Both the position numbers and the translations under genes were made by a program. A stretch of DNA of 40,607 bases. It comes from Minwuia thermotolerans. Lineage in GTDB: Bacteria; Pseudomonadota; Alphaproteobacteria; Minwuiales; Minwuiaceae. Positions 8,156 to 16,890 of the stretch are shown in pieces; position 1 is the first letter of the stretch; every line of letters begins with the position of its first letter. The stretch is taken from assembly GCA_021604565.1 (NCBI GenBank), contig BQJF01000037.1, positions 1-40,607 of the forward strand, given 5' to 3'. Under the pieces are notes generated by a model. That model saw only the letters and a program-made list of their open reading frames with translations. It was not told the DNA's origin and searched no databases.

Positions 8156-9145
8156 ATGAACAACAGGGGAAATCTGGATCAGCACCGGTTTCTTGCCTTC
8201 CACCGCGAGATGCTGCGCATCCGAGCCCTGGAAGAAGCCGCGCTGGAAGGCCTGAGACAGGGTCTCGTCCTGGGCGCCATCCACCCCTCCATCGGGCAGG
8301 AGGCGATTGCCGCTGGCGTCGCCGGGCAACTGCGTCGCGATGACATCCTGCTGTCCACCCATCGGGGCCACGGGCATACCCTGGCCAAGGGCGCCGATCC
8401 GGAAGCCATGATGCGGGAGCTGTTCGGGCGCCAGGGTGGCAACTGCGGCGGCAAGGGCGGTTCGATGCATATCGCCGATTTCTCCGTCGGCATGCTGGGC
8501 GCAAACGGGGTGGTGGGCGCGAATATCGTCATCGCCACGGGTGCGGCGCACGCGATCCGGCTGCATGGCGACGACCGCATCGTCGCCTGTTTCTTCGGCG
8601 ACGGCGCCATCAATCGCGGCCCGTTTCTGGAGGGGTTGAACTGGGCGGCAGTGTTCGATCTGCCGGTGCTGTTCGTCTGCGAGGACAATGGCTTCGCCGC
8701 GACCACACGCAGTGCGGACCTGAGCGCTGGCCCCGGCCCGGCAGCGCGCGCCGCATCCTTCGGCATCGCCGCCGAATCCATCGATGGCAACGACATCACC
8801 GCCGTGGCGGAAACCGCGGAGGCCCTGATCGACCAGGTCCGGCGGCAACGCAGGCCCGCATTCCTGCACGCCCGCACCTATCGGTTGACGGGCCACACCG
8901 GCGCGGACCCGGCGAGCTATCGCCCGGCATCGGAGGTCGAACAGGCGTGGGAGAACGATCCCATCGCCCGGTCCCGTGCCCTGCTGAGCGCTGCGGGTAC
9001 GGACGAGGAAACGTTCAACGCCATGACACAGGCGGTCGCGAACGAGATGAAACAGATATTCGAGGCAGCGCGGGACGCGCCATGGCCGGATCCTGCGGAG
9101 GGGCTGACCGATGTTCTGGACGCCCAGGCGCCGGAGGTGGCGTGA
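8156..9145 (+). CDS. Thiamine-dependent 2-oxo acid dehydrogenase E1 alpha subunit (acetoin/pyruvate dehydrogenase type)
   Basis: The 329-residue protein is the alpha chain of a heterotetrameric thiamine diphosphate E1 enzyme, which decarboxylates a 2-oxo acid or cleaves acetoin. The THRGHGH segment near residue 68, the GGKGGSMH segment near 99, and the ThDP/Mg motif GDG at 148-150 ending in EDN at 176-178 are all visible. The ATG at 8156 was chosen over a GTG at 8108 because a strong GGGGGGAGG precedes it. Its stop overlaps the beta-subunit start by one base (TGATG), so the subunits are translationally coupled. No E2, E3 or lipoyl protein lies nearby, so the substrate (acetoin, pyruvate, branched-chain acid) stays open; the length and motifs resemble acoA/pdhA types. 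Confidence 0.93.
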   Translation: MNNRGNLDQHRFLAFHREMLRIRALEEAALEGLRQGLVLGAIHPSIGQEAIAAGVAGQLRRDDILLSTHRGHGHTLAKGADPEAMMRELFGRQGGNCGGKGGSMHIADFSVGMLGANGVVGANIVIATGAAHAIRLHGDDRIVACFFGDGAINRGPFLEGLNWAAVFDLPVLFVCEDNGFAATTRSADLSAGPGPAARAASFGIAAESIDGNDITAVAETAEALIDQVRRQRRPAFLHARTYRLTGHTGADPASYRPASEVEQAWENDPIARSRALLSAAGTDEETFNAMTQAVANEMKQIFEAARDAPWPDPAEGLTDVLDAQAPEVA

Positions 9146-10119
9146 TGGCGGAGATGACCTATGCCGCCGCCGGGGCAGCCGCACTGGCCGAGATGATGGA
9201 CGCGGACCGGACCGTCTGGGCGCTGGGGGAGGATCTGGGACGCGGCGGCGTCTTCGGCCAGTATGCAGGTCTGGAAGACCGGTTCGGCGCGGAGCGCATC
9301 GTCTCCACCCCTATATCCGAAGCCGCGATAATGGGGATCGGGGTCGGTGCCGCCATGACCGGGACACGACCGGTCGTGGAGATGCGGTTCGCGGATTTTG
9401 CCCTGTGCGCAACGGATGAACTGATCAACCAGGCCGCCAAGGCCCGCTTCATGTTCGGCGGCCAGACCCGCGTCCCGCTGACGGTGCGCATGCCGGTCGG
9501 CATGTGGCGGTCGTCCGCCGCACAGCACAGCCAGTCGCTGGAGGCGCTCTACACGCACATCCCCGGCCTGGTGGTGATGATGCCGGCCACACCCGCGGAC
9601 AATCACGCCATGCTGAAGGCCGCGATCCGGAGCGACGATCCGGTTGTCTATCTGGAGCACAAGAATCTGTGGCCCCTCTCCGGCGAGGTGCCGGACGATG
9701 CCGCGCCCTATCGCATCGGCACGGCAGGCGTCGCGCGGCATGGCAGTGACCTGACCATCGTCACCTGGTCCGCCACGCTGCATGATATCCTGTCCGCCGC
9801 CGAGCGCGCCGCAGGCGCTGGCGTGGCGGATATCGAAGTGCTCGACCTGCGGACACTCTGGCCCTGGGACAAGGCGCGTGTGCTGCAGAGCGTACGCCGT
9901 ACCGGACGGCTGCTGATCGCCCATGAGGCGGTGGTCGTCGGTGGCTTCGGCGCGGAGGTCGCGGCGACAGTTGCAGAGGAACTGCATTCGGACCTGAAGG
10001 CCCCCGTCCGGCGGATCGGTGCGCCGAAGCTGCCAATCGGCTACGCGCCGACCCTGGAGAACGAGATCAAGCTGGGGCCTGACCGCCTGGATGCCGCCAT
10101 CGCCCGCATGATGTCCTGA
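9145..10119 (+). CDS. Thiamine-dependent 2-oxo acid dehydrogenase E1 beta subunit
   Basis: The 324-residue partner of the preceding alpha chain has the transketolase pyrimidine-binding domain (about 1-180). It carries the E1-beta signatures LGEDLGRGGVFG near 27, TPISE near 54 and EMRFADF near 78. The C-terminal transketolase domain (about 195-320) contains VLDLRTLWPWD and HEAVVVGGFGAE. The ATG overlaps the alpha stop by one base. It should form an alpha2beta2 tetramer in the cytoplasm. Nothing downstream continues the operon: the next gene starts after 124 bases and encodes an unrelated exported protein, so E2 and E3 must be encoded elsewhere or shared with another complex. Confidence 0.93.
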   Translation: MAEMTYAAAGAAALAEMMDADRTVWALGEDLGRGGVFGQYAGLEDRFGAERIVSTPISEAAIMGIGVGAAMTGTRPVVEMRFADFALCATDELINQAAKARFMFGGQTRVPLTVRMPVGMWRSSAAQHSQSLEALYTHIPGLVVMMPATPADNHAMLKAAIRSDDPVVYLEHKNLWPLSGEVPDDAAPYRIGTAGVARHGSDLTIVTWSATLHDILSAAERAAGAGVADIEVLDLRTLWPWDKARVLQSVRRTGRLLIAHEAVVVGGFGAEVAATVAEELHSDLKAPVRRIGAPKLPIGYAPTLENEIKLGPDRLDAAIARMMS

Positions 10120-10123
10120 GCAG

Positions 10124-10157
10124 GCCTGTTACGCCCACCAACGCACACGTTACAGGC
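10124..10157. repeat. Imperfect inverted repeat after the E1 beta gene
   Basis: GCCTGTTACG and CGTTACAGGC are inverted repeats matching at nine of ten positions around a 14-base spacer. They start five bases past the E1 beta stop. There is no T-run, so this is at best a weak terminator; it could also be an operator for the downstream gene. Confidence 0.3.
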
Positions 10158-10243
10158 TCCCGACCGCAGAAGTTGATTTGCAATTCCCGCTGACTGGTCC
10201 CAGATCTGAGTGCAGGTTTGGCCCAGAACCCGGAGTAACAGTG

Positions 10244-10816
10244 ATGTTCGCAATATCTTCCGTGAGTAGTCGTCGTTTCTGGCCTGTCCCCCTGCTGGTC
10301 CTCGCCATCTTCCTGCTGCAGCTTCAGCCTGCTGCAGCCCAGGTTCGGGTCAATGACCCTCTCGATGAGGCTGAACTGCTGGAAGACCGGCTCCGTGCGC
10401 CATATTACGCATTTGCCGACGGCGGTCCGACCCGCGCCCAGCGACCGCTGGTGAAGCGGATTCCGATGCATGGGGTCATGGACCGTGGCGGCAGTTACCT
10501 GGTCGACGTGATTCATACCCGGCGTACCGGACAGATCCTGACAGACATGGAAGGTCACGCGCTCTACGCGACGGAGAAGGACAGGGAATACGGCAAGTCT
10601 TCCCTGTCAGGTGAGGCATTGAACAACTGGCGCCCTCTGACGGTCAGCAAGGATCTGCGCACCTATGGACTGTGGGGCAAGGCCTGGAACGAGGCGCTGC
10701 AGGTCTGGATACTGACCATGGCCGACAAGCCGCTATACACCTACGTCGGTGACACGGAAGCAGGTGTCGCCAATGGTGTCGGCAATGGTTGGTACACGAT
10801 GGAAGTGATCAGCTGA
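10244..10816 (+). CDS. Secreted protein with the PF03640-type 'secreted repeat'
   Basis: The 190-residue product begins with a clear signal peptide (basic SSRRFW, hydrophobic LLVLAIFLLQLQ, cleavage near AAAQV). The C-terminal half has two copies of the pattern typical of the secreted-repeat/Lipoprotein_15 family: a GHALYATEKD segment near residue 108 followed by NWRPL, and KPLYTYVGDTEAG near 163 followed by NGWYTM. Proteins of this family are periplasmic or extracellular and of unknown function. The ATG at 10244 was chosen because it opens the signal peptide and GGAG lies nine bases upstream; an in-frame TTG at 10178 would add a non-signal extension. It appears monocistronic and converges on the EAL gene. 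Confidence 0.75.
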   Translation: MFAISSVSSRRFWPVPLLVLAIFLLQLQPAAAQVRVNDPLDEAELLEDRLRAPYYAFADGGPTRAQRPLVKRIPMHGVMDRGGSYLVDVIHTRRTGQILTDMEGHALYATEKDREYGKSSLSGEALNNWRPLTVSKDLRTYGLWGKAWNEALQVWILTMADKPLYTYVGDTEAGVANGVGNGWYTMEVIS

Positions 10817-10871
10817 TCGAAGTGTCGGCCATTGGCGGCGCAAAGGCCATCATGCTGAACTCACCGCAGGC

Positions 10872-11663
10872 TCAGTCGAGGTGTGTCGCCCTGAAGGTTG
10901 CCGCATCGACCGGCCTGCCGAACAGGTAGCCCTGCCCCAGATCGCACCCGGCCTGATGCAGGTGGTTGCGCTGTTCGACGGTTTCGATCCCCTCCGCCAC
11001 CGTGCCGAGCGACATGCCGTGTGCCAGCGCCAGACTGCTGGCCACAATGGCCCTGCAGGCGGTGTCGTCCGGCAGGCCTGCGGTGAAGGCCCGGTCGATC
11101 TTGAGACTGTCACAGGGCAGGTTCTGCACCCGAAGCAGGGATGAATAGCCGGTACCGAAGTCGTCGATGGCGATGTGAAAGCCGTGGCTGTGCAGGTCAT
11201 GCAGGGCCTGCACGGCACCGGGTCCGGGGGGCGGCGCTGTCTCCGTGAGCTCCAGATGCAGATCCCGCTGCGCCATGCCGCGCTGATCGACAGCCTGTTT
11301 CAGATCGGTGACCAGCCCAGGCGAATCGAGCTGGGTCGGCGAGACATTTACCGAGACGAACAGGTCCCGCGCGGCGCGGCTGTTCGCCCGCCAGGACGCC
11401 AGGTCATCAAGTGCCGTCTGCAGCGCAAAGGCGCCCGGACCCGACAGCAGCCCCTCCGGCTCCGCGAAGCCGATGAATGTGTCCGGTGAAACAGCACCGC
11501 TGGTGGCGTGGGTCCAGCGCAGCAGCGCCTCCGCACCCACGACACGGGACGTGGCCAGTTCGACGATGGGCTGATAGGCGATGGAGAGCTCGCCGCGCCC
11601 CTCCGCGGCCACAAACTCGCCGCTCAGCCAGACCGCGTGGTGCGCATCGGATCGGTCGGGCAT
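10872..11663 (-). CDS. EAL-domain cyclic-di-GMP phosphodiesterase, stand-alone
   Basis: The 263-residue protein is almost entirely an EAL domain, which hydrolyses cyclic-di-GMP to pGpG. The key residues all seem present: EALLRW at 45-50, Asn106 in NVSPTQL, Glu138 and Glu141 in ELTET, the DDFGTGYSS loop at 167-175, Lys188 in LKIDR, Glu224 in AEGIET, and Gln244 in QGYLFGRP. It is therefore probably active rather than a degenerate receptor. No GGDEF, PAS, receiver or membrane segment is attached, so its activity must be controlled at expression level or by partners. GGAGGG lies seven bases before the ATG. It follows the exporter gene after 48 bases on the same strand and may belong to that operon. 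Confidence 0.93.
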   Translation of the reverse strand: MPDRSDAHHAVWLSGEFVAAEGRGELSIAYQPIVELATSRVVGAEALLRWTHATSGAVSPDTFIGFAEPEGLLSGPGAFALQTALDDLASWRANSRAARDLFVSVNVSPTQLDSPGLVTDLKQAVDQRGMAQRDLHLELTETAPPPGPGAVQALHDLHSHGFHIAIDDFGTGYSSLLRVQNLPCDSLKIDRAFTAGLPDDTACRAIVASSLALAHGMSLGTVAEGIETVEQRNHLHQAGCDLGQGYLFGRPVDAATFRATHLD

Positions 11664-11711
11664 TTCACGCCCTCCGGGCTGAACGGGTTGGGTGGGACAG
11701 CCTCAGGGCCG

Positions 11712-12329
11712 TCACCCGTCCAGCATACCCTGTCCCTGCAGCAGCGCCAGCACGACGACGATGACCATCGCCAGCGCCATCAGGATGTTGATCCATCGCT
11801 GGGTGGCAGGCGCCAGCGCCATGCGTTTCAGCGAGACACCCAGATAGAGCCAGGCGAAATGGACCGGCACCCAGATGATGTTGATCAGCACGAACTTGAC
11901 GATGATCTCCGTGGTCGTGCTCTCGAACCCGAGCGGAAAGCTGACGAACAGGGTGCCATTGACCGCATAGGCCTTCGGGTTGACGAACTGCAGGAAGATG
12001 CCGTCCACCGCGCCCGGCACCTTCACCGCGCGCGCAAAGGCTATTGTCGAACCGGCCAGCGCAATGCGGGCCGCCAGATAGAACAGGAAGGCGACAGAGA
12101 CCACCAGGAAGGCCAGTTGAAGCTCCGGCACCGTCTCCAGAACGACGGCAAGCCCGCTGACCACCGCAATGGCCACGAGATTGGTCCCGAGCCATAGCCC
12201 GGCAATGTAGCGTACGCCGATCCGATAGCCGAAACCCGACCCGACTCCGGCAACCGACAGCACGCCCGGTCCGGGTGTGATGATCAGCAGGAAGAACGCC
12301 CCCGTGAAATAGATCAGCGCCTCGATCAA
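11712..12329 (-). CDS. LysE/RhtB-family amino-acid or metabolite exporter
   Basis: The 205-residue membrane protein has about six hydrophobic helices and the family signature TPGPG near residue 19 after the first helix, with NPKAY in the middle. LysE/RhtB proteins export amino acids and derivatives using the proton-motive force. The start overlaps the stop of the upstream oxygenase gene by four bases (ATGA), so the two are translationally coupled. The coupling to an oxygenase and an acyl-CoA synthetase suggests export of their product, but the substrate cannot be read from sequence. Confidence 0.9.
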   Translation of the reverse strand: MIEALIYFTGAFFLLIITPGPGVLSVAGVGSGFGYRIGVRYIAGLWLGTNLVAIAVVSGLAVVLETVPELQLAFLVVSVAFLFYLAARIALAGSTIAFARAVKVPGAVDGIFLQFVNPKAYAVNGTLFVSFPLGFESTTTEIIVKFVLINIIWVPVHFAWLYLGVSLKRMALAPATQRWINILMALAMVIVVVLALLQGQGMLDG

Positions 12330-13291
12330 GCGCCCACGGCCCCGTCATTTGCGGTCTCGGTCTTGCGATAGCCGAAGGATTCGTTGATCCGCGACAGGAT
12401 ATGGGCCCCCGCCGTGGTCACCTCCGCCCCGTCCGCCGCCGTCCCGACCAGGTCGGCAGGGTTCACGGGCGCATTGAAATCCGGGTCATGGAAGGTGGCG
12501 ATGGACAGACGTTCGGCCACATGCCTGTTGGTCGCGCGATGCGGGGTCGAGCGATAGCGTCCGGCCGTCCAGCGCGCCATCAGGTCACCGGCGTTGATCA
12601 CCAGCGATCCGGGGACGGGTGGCGCCGCGACCCAGGTTCCGTCCGGCAGACAGACCTCCAGCCCGCCATTGTCATCCTGCCAGAGCAGGGTGATCAGGCC
12701 GAAATCGGTATGTGGTGCGACCCCGAACTGGTCCTCACCCAGTGCGCGGGGTTGCTGCGGGTACCAGACTGCCTGCGTCCGTTGCAGCGGCTTGGTATAG
12801 AACGGCGCGAAGAAGTCACGCGCCACGCCAAGGCTCAGAGCCACGCCCTGCAACAGCCGCTGGCCGCAATCCGCGATCGCTACATAGTAGGCTTCGAAAG
12901 CGTCTCGGAACGCTGCGGGCTCATCGGGCCAGATGTTCGGCCCGCGCAGCGGCTGCCCGGCCCTCACGTCCGGATCATCCAGCGGCAGATCAAGGCCGAT
13001 CTGGAAGAACTCCTTGTGGTCCGGGCGCTTCGCCCCGTACATGCGCGCGTCACCCAGCGCGTTGAAACCGCGATGGTGCCGGGTCACGGCCACCTTGCGT
13101 TTCTGCTCCAGCGGCAGACGAAAGAACCCTGTCGCCCCCTCCACGGCTGCATCGATGACCTGCTCCGGCACGCCATGACCGGTAATGTAGAAGAACCCGC
13201 TGCGCTGCATGGCAGTGGCAATCTGCTCCGGCACGCCGCCGCCATCGGGGCGTGAGAGCAGCGACAGGTCAATGATCGGAATATCGTTCAC
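12326..13291 (-). CDS. Fe(II)/2-oxoglutarate-dependent oxygenase, isopenicillin N synthase-like
   Basis: The 321-residue cytoplasmic enzyme has the N-terminal DIOX_N region (IPIIDLSLL, GFFYITGHG) and a C-terminal double-stranded beta-helix. The iron triad is His194 and Asp196 in HTDFG, with His251 in STPHR. Arg261 and Ser263 (RLS) are placed to bind 2-oxoglutarate. Residues 180-200 (near GVAPHTDFG) and YRSTPHR are typical of the plant-like and bacterial IPNS-like group. Translation seems to start at a GTG at 13291, ten bases past the acyl-CoA synthetase stop; no strong alternative ATG is near. It sits between an acyl-CoA synthetase and an exporter, so an oxidation step on an acid or amino-acid-like molecule is likely, but the substrate is unknown. 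Confidence 0.9.
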   Translation of the reverse strand: MNDIPIIDLSLLSRPDGGGVPEQIATAMQRSGFFYITGHGVPEQVIDAAVEGATGFFRLPLEQKRKVAVTRHHRGFNALGDARMYGAKRPDHKEFFQIGLDLPLDDPDVRAGQPLRGPNIWPDEPAAFRDAFEAYYVAIADCGQRLLQGVALSLGVARDFFAPFYTKPLQRTQAVWYPQQPRALGEDQFGVAPHTDFGLITLLWQDDNGGLEVCLPDGTWVAAPPVPGSLVINAGDLMARWTAGRYRSTPHRATNRHVAERLSIATFHDPDFNAPVNPADLVGTAADGAEVTTAGAHILSRINESFGYRKTETANDGAVGA

Positions 13292-13300
13292 GGGACTGCC

Positions 13301-14905
13301 TCAGCCGACATTGCGTCCGGCCTTCTCCCAATAGGGCTTGCGCAGCTCGCGCTTCAGGATCTTGCCTGTCGGGTTGCGCGGCAGTTCGTCGATGAAGTCC
13401 ACCGACTTGGGGCACTTGTAGTGGGCGATGCGTTCACGGGCATAGGCGATCAGTTCGCCCTCCGTCACCTCGGCACCAGCCTTCTTCACGATCACGGCCT
13501 TGATCGCCTCCCCCCAGCGTTCATCCGGGACCCCGATGATGGCAACATCGGCGATGGCCGGATGGCCGAACAGGGCGCTCTCCACCTCCGCCGGATAGAT
13601 GTTCTCCCCGCCCGAGATCACCATGTCCTTCACGCGATCGTAGATGTAGAGGAACTGCTCATCATCGAAATAGCCGGCGTCGCCGGTATGCAGCCATCCG
13701 TCTTTCAGCGTGCTCGCCGTGGCTTCGGGCAGATTCCAGTAGCCTGACATCAGGGTGGTGGAGCGCAGGATGATCTCTCCCACCTCCCCGGTCGGAACAT
13801 CGTTCCCGGCCTCGTCGACCACGCGGATCTCGTAGCCCGGCGCGGCGCGGCCACAGGCGCGCAGACGCTCGGGCTTCGACAGGTCATGCTCGTCGGGGCT
13901 CATGTAGACGCCACCGCCATTGCTCTCCGTCATGCCATAGGCCTGGCCGAACCTGTTGCCGATGACCTCGATGGCCTGACGCAGCAGTTCCGCCGGGATG
14001 GGCGCCGCGCCATACCAGATCTCGTCGATGGAGGAGAAATCCGTTTCAGCGCAGCCCGGCGTCTGCAGCAGGAAATTGATCAGCGCAGGCACCATGAACG
14101 ACTTGGTCACCCTGTATTGCGGGATCAGCCGCAGGATCTCGCCCGGCACCGCCTCCGCCATGATCACGGTCATGGCCCCGACATACAGGCCGGCCAGGGC
14201 ATTGTTCAGGCCACCGACATGGTACAGCGGCATGCAGATCAGGTTCACGTCCGATGCCGTCCAGCGACCATAGGCCTTGGTCTCGTTGGAACTCAGGATA
14301 GGCCAGAGCTCGTAACAGCTGAAATGGCTGAGCTGGACACCCTTCGGGTGCCCTGTGGTGCCGCTGGAATAGAGCTGTGCCGCAATATCCGTCGCCAGCA
14401 CCTGCACCATCGGATCGACATCGGCCTGCCGTCCGTACCATTCACGCAGGTCGTCCAGTTCAGCCACGCCTTCCGCCCGGCCATCGATGGCCAGAACGGT
14501 CTCCACCGCGGGCATCTCGCCGCGATGATCCGTCCCCAGATGGTGATAGCCGGGGCCGAGTATCAGGACACGGGCGCCGCTGTCATTGATGATGTAGGCC
14601 ATCTCCGGCACCGCGAGACGCCAGTTCACCGGCACCAGCACCGCGCCCGCCTTGGCACAGCCATAGTAGAGGGCGATGAAGTCGTCGGAATTCTTCGCGA
14701 TCAGGCCGACCCGATCACCGGGACGGATGCCCGCAGCGATGAGGCCATTGGCGATGCAACTGGCCTGGCGGTCCAGCGTCGCATAGTCCGTCCGCCGCTC
14801 GCCAAACACCAGCGCAATGCTGTCACCGCTGTCGCGCGCATGCCCCCGCAGCACGTCAGCCACATTGCGGCGGTCCTCGCCATCCGTTGCAGTCCTGCCC
14901 GTCAT
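13301..14905 (-). CDS. Acyl-CoA synthetase (AMP-forming), class I adenylate-forming enzyme
   Basis: The 534-residue enzyme activates a carboxylic acid as acyl-AMP and passes it to CoA. Seen in order: the P-loop SSGTTGHPKG (180-189), YGMTES (323-328), GWLHTGD (403-409), the hinge/A8 motif DRVKDMVISGGENIYP (423-438) and PTGK with catalytic Lys515. This matches medium/long-chain or aryl acid ligases; chain length cannot be told. The start at 14905 was chosen because GGGGAGG lies six bases upstream; the frame stays open for about 290 more bases, but that extension is low-complexity and overlaps the divergent membrane gene. It heads a leftward series with an oxygenase, an exporter and an EAL protein. 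Confidence 0.93.
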   Translation of the reverse strand: MTGRTATDGEDRRNVADVLRGHARDSGDSIALVFGERRTDYATLDRQASCIANGLIAAGIRPGDRVGLIAKNSDDFIALYYGCAKAGAVLVPVNWRLAVPEMAYIINDSGARVLILGPGYHHLGTDHRGEMPAVETVLAIDGRAEGVAELDDLREWYGRQADVDPMVQVLATDIAAQLYSSGTTGHPKGVQLSHFSCYELWPILSSNETKAYGRWTASDVNLICMPLYHVGGLNNALAGLYVGAMTVIMAEAVPGEILRLIPQYRVTKSFMVPALINFLLQTPGCAETDFSSIDEIWYGAAPIPAELLRQAIEVIGNRFGQAYGMTESNGGGVYMSPDEHDLSKPERLRACGRAAPGYEIRVVDEAGNDVPTGEVGEIILRSTTLMSGYWNLPEATASTLKDGWLHTGDAGYFDDEQFLYIYDRVKDMVISGGENIYPAEVESALFGHPAIADVAIIGVPDERWGEAIKAVIVKKAGAEVTEGELIAYARERIAHYKCPKSVDFIDELPRNPTGKILKRELRKPYWEKAGRNVG

Positions 14906-15020
14906 TCTCATCCTCCCCGAAGCAGCCGCGAGTGTTCCCGCATGGTCCCGCCGCGTCAACCGCATCGCGCGGCTATCGGTCACAATGCCAAGGCAGCGGG
15001 CCTGACGCAGTTTGCGCCGC

Positions 15021-15524
15021 ATGCAGACCGCCTCACAGAAAGAGACCACCGTCGCCGCCTTCGCCGTGCGCCAGCTATTGCTGCTCGTCGTTGGCGGTGC
15101 GGCACTCTGGTGGGGCTGGAGCCTTGATCGCTGTGCCGCCGACCCGCCGATCCTCTGGCCGCTCGCGCTCGTTGTCTGGGTGACGCAGAGCATGTTCTGG
15201 CTCGGCTGGCGCCATCACGACCTGAAACTGCTGTTCCTGCTTTCCGGTGGCTGGGTCGGCGTGGCCTCCAGCGCGGCTGTGCTGATCATCTTCGTTGGCG
15301 CGGCGGTCGCCTCTGCCGGGGATCAGACCACCATCCGTGTCGGGGCGCTGATTGCCATGCTGCTGCCGCTGATCATCCTGCCGCGCATTGCACCGCTCTG
15401 GCCCAGCCAGCAGAAGCCCGGCGGTCTGCTGCATCATCTCGTGCGCAGCATCTTCGTGATCATCCAGTATGGCGGCATCGGCCTTCTGATCGCTGCAATC
15501 ATGCGGTTCTGCCCGACTTCGTGA
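15021..15524 (+). CDS. Small integral membrane protein of unknown function
   Basis: The 167-residue product has about four hydrophobic segments: about 18-33, 45-60, 70-100 and 113-126 with a last one near 145-160. Arg and Lys lie mainly between helices. I recognise no family. The ATG at 15021 was taken; an in-frame TTG nine bases earlier is possible, and no clear ribosome-binding site is visible for either. It is divergent from the acyl-CoA synthetase and 132 bases upstream of hemA on the same strand. A long antisense frame also covers it, but the hydrophobic, helix-like composition favours this strand. Confidence 0.6.
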   Translation: MQTASQKETTVAAFAVRQLLLLVVGGAALWWGWSLDRCAADPPILWPLALVVWVTQSMFWLGWRHHDLKLLFLLSGGWVGVASSAAVLIIFVGAAVASAGDQTTIRVGALIAMLLPLIILPRIAPLWPSQQKPGGLLHHLVRSIFVIIQYGGIGLLIAAIMRFCPTS

Positions 15525-15565
15525 CGCGGAATTGTCGCATCCGTCACACTCGCGGCAGGCGGGTT

Positions 15566-15594
15566 TTGACGGCACAATGACTGCCCGGTATGTC
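15566..15594 (+). promoter_or_regulatory. Candidate promoter for hemA
   Basis: TTGACG (15566-15571) matches the -35 consensus at five of six bases; TATGTC (15589-15594) is a weak -10 at a 17-base spacing. It is 62 bases before the hemA start, in the 132-base gap after the membrane protein gene. No FNR-type palindrome was seen in the gap. Confidence 0.35.
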
Positions 15595-15656
15595 TACCCT
15601 CTCCAGTGCCGAAAGGGCCGGAGACGGAATCCAGAACCAGTCGAAAGGTTCCACCA

Positions 15657-16886
15657 ATGGATTATGCGAAAGTCTTCTCCAGCGCCGTGCAGTCGCTGCA
15701 TGAAGAGAAGCGGTATCGCGTCTTCACCGAACTGGAACGCCACGCCGGACATTACCCGCGCGCCACGAACCATTCCGGGGGCAACAAGCCCGACGTGGTT
15801 GTCTGGTGTTCCAACGATTACCTGTGCATGAGCCAGAGCCCCATCGTGACGACCGCGATGAAGGACGCCATCGACAGGATGGGCGCCGGTGCAGGCGGCA
15901 CCCGCAACATCTCCGGCACCAACCATCCGCTGGTGGAGCTGGAGCGTGAGCTGATCGACCTGCACGGCAAGGAGGCCGCGCTGGTCATGACCTCCGGCTT
16001 TGTCGCCAACGAGGCCGCGATCTCCACCATCGCCCAGTTCCTGCCCGGCTGCGTCATCTTCTCCGATGAGCTGAACCATGCCTCGATGATCGCCGGCATC
16101 CGCCATTCCGGTGCCGAGAAGAAGATCTTCCGCCACAATGACGTCGATCACCTGCGGCAGTTGCTGGAAGAGACCGATCCGGACCGGCCGAAGCTGCTGA
16201 TCTTCGAATCCGTCTACTCCATGGACGGCGACATTGCCCCGCTGGAGAAGTTCTGCGACCTGGCCGACGAGTTCGGGGCGCTGACCTACCTGGACGAGGT
16301 TCACGCGGTGGGCATGTACGGCCCGCGCGGTGGCGGCGTGGCGGAGCGGGAGAAGGTCATGGACCGCATCGACGTCATCCAGGGCACGCTGGCCAAGGGC
16401 TTCGGCGTCATCGGCGGCTATATCGCCGCCTCTGCCGATCTGGTGGACACCGTGCGCTCCTACGCCCCAGGCTTCATCTTCACCACGGCCCTGCCGCCCG
16501 GCGTCGCAGCCGGTGCCGTCGCCAGCATCCGCCACCTGAAGACCAGCGATCTGGAGCGGGAGCAGCAGCAGGAACGCGCCGCCACCCTGAAGCGGCGTCT
16601 GGCCGAGGTCGGGCTGCCGGTCATGCGTTCCAACACCCACATCGTGCCGGTGCTGGTCGGCGATCCGGCCCTGTGCAAGCAGGCAACCGACATGCTGCTG
16701 GACGTGCACGGCATCTACATCCAGCCGATCAACTATCCCACGGTGCCCCGCGGCACCGAACGGCTGCGCATCACCCCCGGCCCGCGCCACAGCGATGACC
16801 TGATGGATGAACTGGTCACGGCCCTGCTGGCTGTATGGGAAACCCTCGACCTGCCCCTGAACGACGCGGCGGCAGCAGCGGAGTAG
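15657..16886 (+). CDS. hemA: 5-aminolevulinate synthase (ALAS)
   Basis: The 409-residue PLP enzyme condenses glycine and succinyl-CoA to 5-aminolevulinate, the first step of heme synthesis by the C4 pathway used in alphaproteobacteria. Visible features are [10 protein letters not shown] near 50, [13 protein letters not shown] near 76, DELNHASMI near 137, [11 protein letters not shown] near 212 and the PLP lysine in GTLAKGFG (Lys247). The length is normal for bacterial ALAS. The ATG at 15657 was chosen because it aligns with the family's conserved MDYxKxF start; GAAAGG lies about ten bases before. Its stop is only four bases from the stop of the convergent thioesterase gene, with no terminator hairpin seen between. 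Confidence 0.97.
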   Translation: MDYAKVFSSAVQSLHEEKRYRVFTELERHAGHYPRATNHSGGNKPDVVVWCSNDYLCMSQSPIVTTAMKDAIDRMGAGAGGTRNISGTNHPLVELERELIDLHGKEAALVMTSGFVANEAAISTIAQFLPGCVIFSDELNHASMIAGIRHSGAEKKIFRHNDVDHLRQLLEETDPDRPKLLIFESVYSMDGDIAPLEKFCDLADEFGALTYLDEVHAVGMYGPRGGGVAEREKVMDRIDVIQGTLAKGFGVIGGYIAASADLVDTVRSYAPGFIFTTALPPGVAAGAVASIRHLKTSDLEREQQQERAATLKRRLAEVGLPVMRSNTHIVPVLVGDPALCKQATDMLLDVHGIYIQPINYPTVPRGTERLRITPGPRHSDDLMDELVTALLAVWETLDLPLNDAAAAAE

Positions 16887-16890
16887 GCTG

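Noticed and set aside
13886..15127. 413-codon frame opposite the acyl-CoA synthetase
   Set aside because: The acyl-CoA synthetase has every family motif; the antisense frame has none.
14906..15193. N-terminal extension of the acyl-CoA synthetase frame
   Set aside because: Non-conserved, low-complexity residues that overlap the divergent membrane gene; a strong ribosome-binding site supports the start at 14905.
15525..15656. FNR/FnrL-type or iron-responsive operator before hemA
   Set aside because: No TTGAT-N4-ATCAA-like palindrome was found; only a weak sigma-70-like promoter is visible.
15594..16790. 398-codon frame opposite hemA
   Set aside because: hemA on the plus strand is unambiguous with all PLP-site residues; the opposite frame shows only low-complexity HGDQ-rich sequence.
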